A stretch of 64,000 nt of DNA from Advenella sp. S44 (GTDB lineage: Bacteria > Pseudomonadota > Gammaproteobacteria > Burkholderiales > Burkholderiaceae_B): the NCBI RefSeq assembly GCF_002810445.1, contig NZ_NEXS01000008.1:1-64000 (forward strand). Reading direction: 5' to 3'. The first letter of the stretch is position 1, and every line of letters begins with the position of its first letter. A program made the position numbers and the translations under genes. Positions 1 through 9,096 of this stretch are shown piece after piece. The notes under the pieces were generated by a model. The model searched no databases. It was not told the origin of the DNA and saw only the letters and a program-made list of their open reading frames with translations.

Positions 1-168
1 TTTGAGTCGTTTTACGTCGGAGAGCTCCATGCCGCCATATTTGGCTCGCCATTTATAAAATGTGGAGTTACCTACATGATGCTTGCGGCACAGCTCTTTA
101 ATCGGTATCCCAGCTTCCGCTTCTTTCAACATCGCCACAATTTGGCTTTCTGTCATCCGTTTGCTCAT
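1..168 (-). CDS. IS3-family transposase OrfA (N-terminal 56 codons)
   Basis: Not in the long-ORF set because it runs off the window. The minus-strand translation starts MSKRMTESQIVAMLKEAEAG and continues with KELCRKHHVGNSTFYKWRAKYGG, the helix-turn-helix of IS3-family OrfA proteins (HTH_Tnp_1). In this family OrfA binds the element ends and is usually joined to the DDE protein OrfB by programmed frameshifting. The start is the ATG at 168-166, preceded by a purine-rich AGGAT stretch. No disruption is visible in the 56 codons present. Whether the element is intact depends on sequence left of the window. Confidence 0.9.
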   Translation of the reverse strand, partial: MSKRMTESQIVAMLKEAEAGIPIKELCRKHHVGNSTFYKWRAKYGGMELSDVKRLK

Positions 169-240
169 CGTAAAAATCCTTTTTTCTTAGTGTAAGAAAA
201 ATTCTACGCTTCAGCTGTATTATTTTAGGGGATAGTTACA
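1..240 (-). mobile_element. IS3-family insertion sequence, 5' part only (cut by window edge)
   Basis: The minus strand begins an OrfA-type transposase at 168. About 70 bases further upstream, reading on the minus strand, lies a possible terminus starting TGTAACTATCCCC at 240, which has the TG end typical of IS3 elements. Only the first 240 bases lie in the window, so the partner inverted repeat, OrfB and target duplication cannot be seen. The exact terminus is inferred. Confidence 0.65.
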
Positions 241-411
241 TAAAATAAACTTGAGTTGGAAAGTGGTATGTGCTTTTACACAATTGAATACGCTATATGT
301 CACAGTTGGGAATTTGCCAGCTGCAATTATTTTTTATATGGGAATACAAAATAACTTGCCGTCATTTCAACATGTAGACAAAATTTTTTGTAAACATCTT
401 GACAGTGGCAA

Positions 412-459
412 GATTTAAATATAAATTTCAAATTATTATTTGAAATTTATATTTAAATC
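412..459. promoter_or_regulatory. 48-bp perfect palindrome, probable TetR operator
   Basis: Two 22-base arms (412-433 and 438-459) are exact reverse complements around the 4-base spacer TATT. The palindrome is almost pure A+T and ends 7 bases before the ATG of the TetR gene at 467, so it covers the region where promoter and ribosome binding site should be. A dimeric TetR protein commonly autoregulates through such a site. The arms are much longer than a typical 15-30 bp operator, so two overlapping dimer sites or an extruded hairpin are alternatives. The operator role is inferred. Confidence 0.6.
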
Positions 460-466
460 CAGATGC

Positions 467-1129
467 ATGTCGACCAAAGAAAAAATTACCACCAGTGCCC
501 TTACCCTTTTTGCCACACGGGGTTTTGATGCAACTACATTAAAAGATATTACGACGCACGCCAACGTCAATGTCGCTGCGATCCACTACCATTTCGGCAA
601 TAAGGATGATCTGATACGGGTCGTACTGGAATCGGTCGCCCAGCCAATCAACGCCTTGCGTATGCAAGCGCTTGAAAAATTATCAGGAGACGGGACGCTG
701 ACGCTGGAACGAATTGTGGATGCGCTGGTCGCTCCGCCCATCATGCACAGCCTGAGGACCACTGGCGACAGCCGGCTTCTGGTCAGGCTTCTGATGCAAG
801 CCAGAGCACTGCCCCAGGCAACAACCAACGCCGCGATCTTTGAGCAATACGACGCCATGGCGCTGCTTTTCGTGGAGTCATTTATGAAAGTTACGCCGGG
901 ATTAAATCGAGCGGAAGCATTCTGGCGCTACTCGTTCACCATTGGTGCAATGATGTACATCATCAGCGATGGTGATAAAAACTATCATCGTCTCAACAGG
1001 CTATCGGCCGGGCTTTGCGACACTGACGATCCCACCGTCATCATCAACCAGCTGGTTGCATTTGTAGTCGCCGGATTTGCGGCGCCAAACGTCACCCTAC
1101 TTGCTCGCAGAAAAAAAGGAAAAACATGA
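467..1129 (+). CDS. TetR/AcrR family transcriptional regulator
   Basis: A 220-residue DNA-binding repressor-type protein. Residues about 5-55 form the TetR helix-turn-helix: a first helix (TKEKITTSALTLFATRGFDA), then TTLKDITTHANVNVAAIHYHFGNKDDL, which has the typical YHF-x-NKDDL end. The rest is the helical ligand domain, too divergent to name the effector. An in-frame TTG at 440 lies inside the palindrome, so I prefer the ATG at 467. No clear Shine-Dalgarno sequence is visible, so translation may be leaderless. Its stop overlaps the start of the cyclase gene by four bases (ATGA), so regulator and enzyme are translationally coupled. It probably controls itself and the cyclase-Bug genes downstream. 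Confidence 0.9.
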   Translation: MSTKEKITTSALTLFATRGFDATTLKDITTHANVNVAAIHYHFGNKDDLIRVVLESVAQPINALRMQALEKLSGDGTLTLERIVDALVAPPIMHSLRTTGDSRLLVRLLMQARALPQATTNAAIFEQYDAMALLFVESFMKVTPGLNRAEAFWRYSFTIGAMMYIISDGDKNYHRLNRLSAGLCDTDDPTVIINQLVAFVVAGFAAPNVTLLARRKKGKT

Positions 1130-1911
1130 CTCGAAAAATTATCGACTTATCAGTTACCCTTGAGGACAAACCCACTTCTCCGGCCCACCATCAACCGAAA
1201 ATAGATTACGTCAATCACGACGATTCGTGGGAGTTGTTCGGCAAACTTCTGCCGGGAGTCACTCCCGCGGACATGCCCGACCAAAAAGCCTGGGCCGTGG
1301 AAAAAATTTCATTATCAACCCATGCTGGCACCCATATGGATGCCCCCTGGCACTACCACCCTACCACCAATCATGCATTGACGGCGGGAGGCGAGCCCGC
1401 GCCCGGCATCGATCAGGTACCCCTGGATTGGTGCCTGAAGCCAGGCGTCAAGCTGGATTTTCGTCACTTTGAAGCAGGCTACGTGGTCACGCCACAAGAT
1501 ATACAGGACGAACTCACGCGCATCGGGTACGAACTCAAACCCCTGGATATCGTGGTCGCCAACACGCGCGCTGGAGCCAGGCTCGGGCAACCGGATTATT
1601 GGGAAAGTGCCTGTGGTTTCGGGCGCGACGCAACGCTGTGGATGCTGGAGCAAGGCGTCCGGATTGTCGGTACCGATTCGTACAGCTGGGATCCCGCATT
1701 CAAGTATGTCATTGAGCGGTTCAATAAAAGCAAAGATCCGGCCATCCTCTGGGAAGGACACAAAGCAGGCCGTGAAATCGGTTACTTCCAGATGGAAAAG
1801 CTCACAAACCTGGATCAACTGCCCTCTCATGGATTCACGATCAGTTGTTTCCCCATAAAGATCAAAGATGCCTCGGCCGGCTGGTGTCGGACAGTGGCGA
1901 TCCTGGAATAG
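1126..1911 (+). CDS. Cyclase family protein (metal-dependent hydrolase, kynurenine formamidase-like fold)
   Basis: 261 residues of the cyclase/kynurenine-formamidase family (PF04199). The metal-binding signature HAGTHMD-APWH lies at residues 66-76, with His66, His70, Asp72 and His76 as likely ligands. Family members hydrolyse amides or lactone-like rings (N-formylkynurenine, isatin) and work in the cytoplasm. No signal peptide is seen. The gene overlaps the end of tetR by four bases and is followed after 48 bases by a Bug receptor, suggesting that an imported compound is hydrolysed. No kynurenine pathway genes are nearby, so the substrate is unknown. Confidence 0.85.
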   Translation: MTRKIIDLSVTLEDKPTSPAHHQPKIDYVNHDDSWELFGKLLPGVTPADMPDQKAWAVEKISLSTHAGTHMDAPWHYHPTTNHALTAGGEPAPGIDQVPLDWCLKPGVKLDFRHFEAGYVVTPQDIQDELTRIGYELKPLDIVVANTRAGARLGQPDYWESACGFGRDATLWMLEQGVRIVGTDSYSWDPAFKYVIERFNKSKDPAILWEGHKAGREIGYFQMEKLTNLDQLPSHGFTISCFPIKIKDASAGWCRTVAILE

Positions 1912-1959
1912 CAACGCCTTACTCCACTCCTTTATAACCACCGAGACAATGGTTTTATT

Positions 1960-2970
1960 ATGCCTTTCTATCAATACAAGCAAATTGCAAAAGAAAAATT
2001 CTCTCACGTCACTGCACGTTTTTTCGGAATCACACTAGCCGTCGTCATGCTCTCCTTTATTGCCAACCCGGCAACTGCAGCTTACCCAGAAAAGCCGATA
2101 GAGCTAGTCGTACCGTTTCCCCCGGGCGGCATTGTCGATGTCGTGACCAGAACCATGGCTCGCCAGTTAAGTAACGCATTAAAGCAACCGTTAGTGGTCG
2201 TGAACAAAGCGGGGGCTGGCGGTTCGATTGGTGCCGCACAGGTGGCCCGGTCGGCGCCGGACGGATACACATTGCTGATGGCTTTCGACACACATGCCAT
2301 CAACCCGCTTCTGTACAAGTTGCCATTCGACTCCGACAAGGACCTGACACCGATATCGTTGCTCGGCACATCGGCCTTGGTTCTTGCCGTACCGGCTTCC
2401 GTACCAGCCAATAGCGTCCCGGAGCTCGTTGCAATGGCAAAACGTGATCCCGCCGCCCTGAACTATGCATCAACAGGCGCAGGCAGTTCAAACCAGCTGG
2501 CTGCCGAACTATTCAAGTCGACCACAGGCATCAATCTCACGCATATACCATACAAAGGCGGCGCGCCCGCCATTGCCGATTTACTGGCCGCACGCGTTCA
2601 GGTCATGTTTGTCAGCACAAGCTCTGTCCTTTCACACATCCGCGCAGGCAAGCTCAAAGCGCTTGCGGTTACAACAAAGCAGTCAATACCTCAATTACCG
2701 AACGTGCCGTCCATCACTCAGTACTATCCGTCTTTTGAAGCCAAATCCTGGATCGGCGTGCTGGCGCCGGCAGGCACTCCCGACGACATCATTTCGCGAC
2801 TGAATACAGAAGTCAAAAATGTTCTGGACACGCCAGAAATGGCTGCTTTTTTTAACAAACAGGCTATCCAGGCGGCACCCTCTTCACCGGCGGAATTTGG
2901 CAAGTTTATGCAAGACCAAACCAAAAAATGGTCGAATGTGATCCGAGAGTCGAATATTAAGGTTGAGTAG
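1960..2970 (+). CDS. Bug/TctC family periplasmic substrate-binding protein
   Basis: 336 residues. A long N-terminal region ends in a signal peptide (hydrophobic FFGITLAVVMLSFIA, cleavage near ANPATAA-YPEK). The mature protein starts with the family hallmark YPEKPIELVVPFPPGG, followed by VVNKAGAGGSIGAAQVA and the ATGAGSSNQLAAELFK-THIPYKGGAPA block. Bug proteins capture carboxylates or other small metabolites in the periplasm and normally feed TctAB permeases. No tctA or tctB gene lies nearby, so this is an orphan receptor. It follows the cyclase gene at 48 bases and probably shares its transcript. The ligand cannot be read from sequence. Confidence 0.9.
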   Translation: MPFYQYKQIAKEKFSHVTARFFGITLAVVMLSFIANPATAAYPEKPIELVVPFPPGGIVDVVTRTMARQLSNALKQPLVVVNKAGAGGSIGAAQVARSAPDGYTLLMAFDTHAINPLLYKLPFDSDKDLTPISLLGTSALVLAVPASVPANSVPELVAMAKRDPAALNYASTGAGSSNQLAAELFKSTTGINLTHIPYKGGAPAIADLLAARVQVMFVSTSSVLSHIRAGKLKALAVTTKQSIPQLPNVPSITQYYPSFEAKSWIGVLAPAGTPDDIISRLNTEVKNVLDTPEMAAFFNKQAIQAAPSSPAEFGKFMQDQTKKWSNVIRESNIKVE

Positions 2971-3200
2971 CGCGTGTTGGGAATCGGTAATAAGGTACAT
3001 TAAACTACCGCCTTTATATCTACCTACATCAAGCCGTGATCCGACCATATTGCTGCAATTGCATTTGCGTCCAAACGGCTTTGATGGCATCTACTGCGCC
3101 CATTACGTGCACCTCCATCACCGGGTTCCGCCATGCGAATAGTAATAATTTACTTACCTGATGTTTAACGATATTTCTTTTGTCATAGACTTATCTGTAT

Positions 3201-6200
3201 TCAATCTAGTCGCTCAATAGCCGGATAACAGAACGTACCTTCAAGATGTGGTCGTTGCGGCTGGTATAGGCGCAAGGTCAGATAGAAGTTTTCTCCTGAC
3301 GGCGCCGGCAACCAGTTTTTTCCTAACCCAGGGTTATCTGTCTGAATAGCAATGCTCAGACCACCGTCTGCATCACGGCGCAAACCTTGAGTCCGGTCAC
3401 CGATGGAATATCGATTGATAGGATTGGCAACAAGCAGGCAGTCGCTGCGGCGATATAACGTGATAGACCAAAATGCATCGACCTTCGGGCCTTCACCGGG
3501 CGCAAAGCGCAAGACATAGCGTCGTTCTCCTGTCAGCGCCTCATCTCTTGCATCGACTTCAGCCATGATGTACATCGCCTCGTCGACCCCGAGCGTGCCG
3601 ATCCAATTGCGTGCTACCCTTGCACGCGTCACAATGTCATCTTTGAACCCGGTGCGTATATTGATAGCTGTCGTCCATCCGCCACCCAGTGCGGATGAAT
3701 TGGCCACTTCGCGCAGATTGGTATAAACCTCGGCCAGCGCTGTATGAAGGTCGCATATGGCAGGCGGCCATCCCGGCACCGGCGCCGCAGGCGGATTACG
3801 TCTGAGCATCACATCCAGCACGCGCAAATATTCGTTCGCATCCGGTATCCCCGTATCTCGATTTTCGATAAGACAATCAACGGTGCACAGCGCCGACGCA
3901 CCGTCCGGCCTGTAGATAGCAAAGCGATCTTGCAGAGCATGCACCTTCGCAAGATCTGTCGAATCTGCGTCCACCAAGATACGACCAATGATCCATACAT
4001 CCTCACTGGGCGAACTGATTACATGCATCCCCGCAGGGATTTCCCCTTCCCAGCCAGGTCCATGGACAAACAGCCGTTGCGCCTCACCGCCTGTGGTTCG
4101 CCGACCCGCATAGGCCCACGGATTGGTCCAGGCATCAAGGAACCCCAACACCCAATAGCGAGAACCGAAAGCCGGCACGTCGATTATCAACGGACCGCCA
4201 GACAAATCAAGCCAGGCATTCGAAAACAATGTGTCGTTATTGGGTGTGACAACTTCCTTATCGTCAGGACTTCGCAAGCGGCGTGTATGCGTAAATTGAT
4301 TCACCCAGCGCATGCTTGAGTCGGGAGCGTCTCCTGCAAAACCCTGCACGGAATGACGCCGTGGGGTTGTTGCAGCCCGCATACGTGCCATCTCAAACAG
4401 CGGCAACGTGGCCATTACGGCAGAACAAGCATTTGGTTGTGTCGCGGATATTGGGGAACGAGTCAATAAAACGGCATCCAGTGCGATTGCACCTTGGCCT
4501 TTGGGCATCACCATAATTGGATTTATTTCCATTGAAATGAGGCTGTTGCCAGCCGACAGTGCGAATTGCGAGATGCGCACGATGGCATCAGTTAGGGCGT
4601 TGACGTCCGCACTTGATAAACCTTGGGCACCGGTTAACAGGGGCGCTATTTTCAATTCGCCGATCATCTCCTGAGCCAGCTCACGATTGACAGGCGCAAG
4701 CCTGAGTGCAATATCGCCCATCAATTCGACATTGGTTCCGCCCGAACCCAACATGACAACAGCCCCCAGTGAGGGATCGTGACGCACGCCAAGAATGCAT
4801 TCGATGCCTCCCCGGATCATTGGTGCAATAAGCACGCCGTCCAACTCAGCAGTGGGTTCTGCGCTGCCCACCGCTGCCACGATACTGTCATAAGCGGCAC
4901 CCGCTTCGTTTTCATCGCGTATATTCAAGACAACGCCGCCAGCATCGCTCTTGTGAATAATGTCAGCGGACAATACCTTCATGGCCACGGGAAAACCCAA
5001 ATCACGGGCGCAGGCAGTTGCATCATCGCGAGATTGGGCTTGACGCTGCGGGATGGTAGAAAAACCGAAACCGGCCAATAGATCCATCGCCTCGGCCTCA
5101 TTGTAGATCTCGCGATGCAGATGAACGGCCTCACCCTTCGGTTGGTCTGGTGTTAAAGGCCGTTCATAATGCGCTGCAAAAAAGTTCATGGCGGCCAGGA
5201 CGCGAATGGCTCTTGCTGGATCCGAAAAACACAAACAACCTAGTGCTTCGAGCATCTGCTGTTGTTCAGTACCGATGAGTGCACTGAAGATTATTACTCG
5301 GTCTGGGAAATCACGTCGCAAATCCTCGGCCAGCTTGCGCTGAAGTCGCAGCATGATCGGAGTGCTACCATAGGCAGCAAGGAATATAAGAAGGCTACCA
5401 TAATCTGCTTCTCCCAACATAGCTCGGGCAGCCAATTCGATCAGCTCCGGTTCGGTGGTTACCTGACCGGTCAGATCAACAGGATTGTCGGTAACGGCCA
5501 GAGGTATCTTATTGCGAATCAACGCTTGAACTGCAGAGGATAACGGCGCTACATCAATTGAAGCATCAGCCGCGTCATCCGCCATCATCGCGCCCACGCC
5601 GCCAGATACCGTAAGCAAGCCCAGGCGCCCGTTGACTGGGGTTCCAGCCACGGCGAGGCCTTGGGCAATATCAAAAAACTCCTCGATCGAGCGGGCTCGC
5701 CAGACGCCACATTGACGAAACATGGCGTCATAGACAGCATCGTCACCTGCCAAGGCTGCGGTGTGCGAAGCCGCTGCCTGCGCTCCCAGTCTGGTACGTC
5801 CGACCTTGACAAGTACCACCGGCTTTCCTGAAGCGCGTGCCAGCTCCAGTGCCCGTCGTAACTTGACGCCGTTGCGGCAACCTTCAAGATAGGCCATGAT
5901 AATTTTAGTATCCGGATCACATGTCATCCAGGCTATGCAATCCGCAATATCAATATCCGACTCGTTTCCCGTCGTTATCCACTTCGACAGGCCGACACCG
6001 CGCCGCTGTGCCATGGCATATGCATAGGCACCGAAGGCCCCACTCTGGCTGACGATTCCAATGGGGCCTGGTTTGGCCAACCCGACACTCAATACTGGGG
6101 AAAAGGTAGCATACACAGACCGGGCAACGTTCATGAACCCCAGACAATTAGGACCAAGTATCCGAATGCCGGCAGCCCGGGCTCTGCTAGACAACCGATC

Positions 6201-6545
6201 CTGCGCCAGGCTTCCTGCTTGTCCCACTTCTGCGAACCCTGCAGAAAACATGACAATATTTTTTACACCGCTGGCAATTGCATCTTCCAGCGCCGCCTCG
6301 GCGCTGCTTGCCGGAATAGCAAAAATGGCCAGATCTATTGGTTGATTAACCGCAAGCAGCGAAGCAAAGGCAGGACGTCCGTGAATCTGTGCCCCGTTGG
6401 GATTGATGGCATATAGCGCACCTTCGTAACCGTGTTCGACAAGATAACGTACAGGAACGGCACCGATCTTGTCCGGATTGGAGGATGCACCTACGACTGC
6501 AATGGATGCTGGCGATAAAAAAGAGTCGAGATTGGTCTGGATCAT
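3201..6545 (-). CDS. ADP-forming acyl-CoA synthetase fused to DUF1254-DUF1214 module
   Basis: One uninterrupted 1114-codon frame. Residues 1-700 are a full NDP-forming acyl-CoA synthetase: CoA-binding Rossmann part (IAVVGASSNPDKIG, GPNCLGF, IVSQSGAFG), a SHTAALAG loop at 260-267 whose His261 should be the phosphohistidine, and a C-terminal ATP-grasp part with HKSDAGGV at 531-538. Residues about 740-1110 match the DUF1254 (TPNNDTLFSNAWLDLS, PAFGSRYWVLGF) and DUF1214 (VDAFWSITLYRR, NPINRYSIGDRT, NWLPAP) pair, usually a separate protein of unknown role. The ligase alone is usually about 700 residues. No signal peptide precedes either part, which is odd because DUF1254 proteins are often exported. 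The LysR gene lies just upstream on the same strand. The fusion's function is unknown. Confidence 0.85.
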   Translation of the reverse strand: MIQTNLDSFLSPASIAVVGASSNPDKIGAVPVRYLVEHGYEGALYAINPNGAQIHGRPAFASLLAVNQPIDLAIFAIPASSAEAALEDAIASGVKNIVMFSAGFAEVGQAGSLAQDRLSSRARAAGIRILGPNCLGFMNVARSVYATFSPVLSVGLAKPGPIGIVSQSGAFGAYAYAMAQRRGVGLSKWITTGNESDIDIADCIAWMTCDPDTKIIMAYLEGCRNGVKLRRALELARASGKPVVLVKVGRTRLGAQAAASHTAALAGDDAVYDAMFRQCGVWRARSIEEFFDIAQGLAVAGTPVNGRLGLLTVSGGVGAMMADDAADASIDVAPLSSAVQALIRNKIPLAVTDNPVDLTGQVTTEPELIELAARAMLGEADYGSLLIFLAAYGSTPIMLRLQRKLAEDLRRDFPDRVIIFSALIGTEQQQMLEALGCLCFSDPARAIRVLAAMNFFAAHYERPLTPDQPKGEAVHLHREIYNEAEAMDLLAGFGFSTIPQRQAQSRDDATACARDLGFPVAMKVLSADIIHKSDAGGVVLNIRDENEAGAAYDSIVAAVGSAEPTAELDGVLIAPMIRGGIECILGVRHDPSLGAVVMLGSGGTNVELMGDIALRLAPVNRELAQEMIGELKIAPLLTGAQGLSSADVNALTDAIVRISQFALSAGNSLISMEINPIMVMPKGQGAIALDAVLLTRSPISATQPNACSAVMATLPLFEMARMRAATTPRRHSVQGFAGDAPDSSMRWVNQFTHTRRLRSPDDKEVVTPNNDTLFSNAWLDLSGGPLIIDVPAFGSRYWVLGFLDAWTNPWAYAGRRTTGGEAQRLFVHGPGWEGEIPAGMHVISSPSEDVWIIGRILVDADSTDLAKVHALQDRFAIYRPDGASALCTVDCLIENRDTGIPDANEYLRVLDVMLRRNPPAAPVPGWPPAICDLHTALAEVYTNLREVANSSALGGGWTTAINIRTGFKDDIVTRARVARNWIGTLGVDEAMYIMAEVDARDEALTGERRYVLRFAPGEGPKVDAFWSITLYRRSDCLLVANPINRYSIGDRTQGLRRDADGGLSIAIQTDNPGLGKNWLPAPSGENFYLTLRLYQPQRPHLEGTFCYPAIERLD

Positions 6546-6772
6546 AGTTTGTCTGCGAATTCGCGTGATATGTCTCTGCAGAATGCACGACAGATTCAGT
6601 TTATTGAACCCATAGAGACGACAGAGCCATGATAGCGATCCGTTTTTTATAAGACAAACTGTAATTTATGATAGTTTAATAATAATTAATTATTAATTGA
6701 TAGTCAGGTTTTGATCTGCAAAACTGGCGAAAGCCAGGCATTGAGTGCTATCTTGCACAAGCGCAAAGTCAA

Positions 6773-7693
6773 TCACACAGATGGTGTATTCAGGGTGAAA
6801 TCAAGAAAGCTCTCCACCGCCGGAGACAATGATGACCGGTGCCGGGCGAAGACTGCGATACGCCAAGTGACAGTAGGCTGTGATAGTGGACGAAACGTCA
6901 AGCCAAATCCCTCTACCAGATCTCGGGCCATTGATGGACAGACCACATAGCCATGGCGAACCCGCAACATGGAAAGCGCAGTATTGACGCGATGCACAGA
7001 AATAATTCTGGGAGGATGGTGTCGTTGTGGTACGTTGCTCAATACGTTGACGGTCAGATTAGGCATGTAGTTGATGAGTGGCCTGTTACTCAGTTCCTTC
7101 CAGCATACCGATTTTTTTTCCGCCAGAGGATCATCCCCTCGCAAAGCTACCCATAGCGGATCGGCCCTGATCATATGAGCTTGTATAGCCTCGTCAACCG
7201 GCACGCCTTCCGGCCCAAATCCGATATCTGCGCTGCCGCTATGCAAACGAGACAATACCTGTTCGATGGGCACATCTTCAAATCGAACGTCAATACCAGG
7301 ATTCTGCTTCTCATAGCGAGCGATGAGCTCAGGAAGCAACGTACACGATAAGGGCTCTGGCGCTGCAACGCGTACCACGCCCCTGCGCAACTCCTTCAGG
7401 TTAGTCACACTCTCCAGCGCCTCTTCCAAATTACCAAGCAGTCGACGCACCAGAGGTTCAAATGCGACACCTACAGGCGATGCGCTGACATTGCGCGTAT
7501 CACGATCCAACAGACGTACGCCCAATCGGCTTTCCAGCTCCTTGACCAGACCGCTGAGCGCCGCCTGCGACAAATGCATTGTACTGGCGGCTTCGGAGAA
7601 ACTGCCGGATTCAAGAACAGCAAGAAACGCACGCAATTGACGCAGCGTGATTTCCGGCGTAGAGGCGCGTCGCTTCGGTTCGGAATCATACAT
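6773..7693 (-). CDS. LysR family transcriptional regulator
   Basis: 306 residues, the usual length. The N-terminal winged helix (residues about 14-72) reads ITLRQLRAFLAVLESGSFSEAA, then HLSQAALSGLVKELESRLGVRLLDR. The remainder is the periplasmic-binding-like effector domain. It stands between the acyl-CoA-synthetase fusion (same strand, 227 bases downstream) and a divergently transcribed Bug gene starting 145 bases away. LysR regulators often control a divergent neighbour and themselves from the shared spacer, so the Bug gene at 7839 is the most likely target. No T-N11-A box was confirmed. Confidence 0.92.
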   Translation of the reverse strand: MYDSEPKRRASTPEITLRQLRAFLAVLESGSFSEAASTMHLSQAALSGLVKELESRLGVRLLDRDTRNVSASPVGVAFEPLVRRLLGNLEEALESVTNLKELRRGVVRVAAPEPLSCTLLPELIARYEKQNPGIDVRFEDVPIEQVLSRLHSGSADIGFGPEGVPVDEAIQAHMIRADPLWVALRGDDPLAEKKSVCWKELSNRPLINYMPNLTVNVLSNVPQRHHPPRIISVHRVNTALSMLRVRHGYVVCPSMARDLVEGFGLTFRPLSQPTVTWRIAVFARHRSSLSPAVESFLDFTLNTPSV

Positions 7694-7838
7694 GGATTTA
7701 TAACCCAGGCCTTTAAATTGAAAAGAAAATCAAGCTTGTCCGTATAGAGCGGGCGACCTATTATATCAGCAGGTCTACGCCTGCCCTGCTTATCAGGCTA
7801 CCGGTCAGCGGTACAACGATTCAAATAACCAGGAGACA

Positions 7839-8825
7839 ATGATGGGAATAAATCGACGCATGTTGTTGGGAACGGCTGTTGCGGGTATCTGCAGCGGCCT
7901 CGCTCCACGGGCATTTTCCCGGGAAGACTGGCCGTCACGTCCGGTTAAAATTGTCTCACCCTATGGAGTGGGGGGCCCCAATGATCTGTCCGCACGAATG
8001 ATTGGCGACTATCTTGCACGGCATCTGGGACAGACTTTTATCGTCGAGAACAAAACCGGGGCCGGAACGCGGGTTGGCAATAGCTTCGTCGCACATGCAC
8101 CAAATGACGGATATACCATTTTGTATGCTGCGGCGCCCTACACGACGCTGGAAGCACTGTATGGCACGCTTCAATATGATCCGCGCAAAGATCTGAAACC
8201 CATCGCCATGACCGCAGTGGCGCCCCTTTTTTTGGTTGTTAATGCAAAAACACCGATAGGGTCTGTTAAGGATTTGATCAGCTACGGAAGAGGACAGTCC
8301 AAAGGTTTGACTTTTGGTTCCCCAGGCTATGGCTCATTGCCTCACCTTGCCAGCGAACTACTCTTTCGCAATGCGAAAGTAAAGGGACTGACCGTTCAAT
8401 ATCGCGGCGATGTTGCAGCCTATACCGATTTACTGGCGGGGGGACGAATTGACGCGACGCTGACCGCAATCACGGCCGCATTGCCGCATATCCGTCGCGG
8501 AAGCTTGCGTGTGCTTGGCGTAGCCTCTACCACGCCTAGTGCAATTTATCCCGACGCAACCCCGTTGAGTGAACAGGGGTTATCGGATGTCGTTGCATCC
8601 GGCTGGTATGGATTCATGGCCCCGGCTGCCGTGCCCGCAGAGATTGTGAAACGATTGGATGATCAGATCAATCGGGCTCTGTCTGATCCGGACATACAGC
8701 AGAAACTATCAGCACTGGGGCTGGAATCCCGGCAAAGTAACGCCGCCCAGTTCGGCGACTTTATTGATGCCGAAACGCAAAAATGGAGCCAGGTAATCAA
8801 AACAGCCGGCATAAAGGGAACGTGA
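7839..8825 (+). CDS. Bug/TctC family substrate-binding protein with Tat-like leader
   Basis: 328 residues. The leader MMGINRRMLLGTAVAGICSG carries a twin arginine before a short hydrophobic stretch, so export by Tat is possible. The mature part begins DWPSRPVKIVSPYGVGGPND and contains VENKTGAGTRVGN and a Bug-like GSPGYGSLPHLASELL block. The start is the first of two adjacent ATGs after AGGAGACA. It lies divergent from the LysR gene, with an amidohydrolase and an MFS permease downstream. No TctAB permease is present. It is more diverged from the other four Bug proteins here than they are from each other, judging by the altered PYGVGG hallmark. Confidence 0.9.
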   Translation: MMGINRRMLLGTAVAGICSGLAPRAFSREDWPSRPVKIVSPYGVGGPNDLSARMIGDYLARHLGQTFIVENKTGAGTRVGNSFVAHAPNDGYTILYAAAPYTTLEALYGTLQYDPRKDLKPIAMTAVAPLFLVVNAKTPIGSVKDLISYGRGQSKGLTFGSPGYGSLPHLASELLFRNAKVKGLTVQYRGDVAAYTDLLAGGRIDATLTAITAALPHIRRGSLRVLGVASTTPSAIYPDATPLSEQGLSDVVASGWYGFMAPAAVPAEIVKRLDDQINRALSDPDIQQKLSALGLESRQSNAAQFGDFIDAETQKWSQVIKTAGIKGT

Positions 8826-9096
8826 ATTTTTGCAGGAAATTGATCGCTATGTTGATGATGGACATTTTGTAACGGTTGTCATGACTCGACGGCAAGCCCG
8901 CTAAATCAAAAACTCACTTTCGACCTTGGCGCGCCACGCATCGAAATTGATGTGTACGTCGGTACAGCAAATCCTGCGCTATCCGTAGCACCAACACGTT
9001 CAGCTCCGACCTGAACCAACATAATATTGGACACGCGCCCCGCATCATTGCTACTATAAAACGCATGCAAACGCCCTGTTTTTAAATGGAGTGATC

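Noticed and set aside
1315..2007. 230-residue antisense frame over the cyclase gene
   Set aside because: Shadow of the strongly supported sense gene; no ribosome site and no family pattern.
8820..8900. Possible SnoaL/NTF2-like fragment (EFLQEIDRYVDDGHFVTVVM) after the Bug gene
   Set aside because: Only about 27 codons, with no start, and similarity judged by eye alone. Too short to support a pseudogene.
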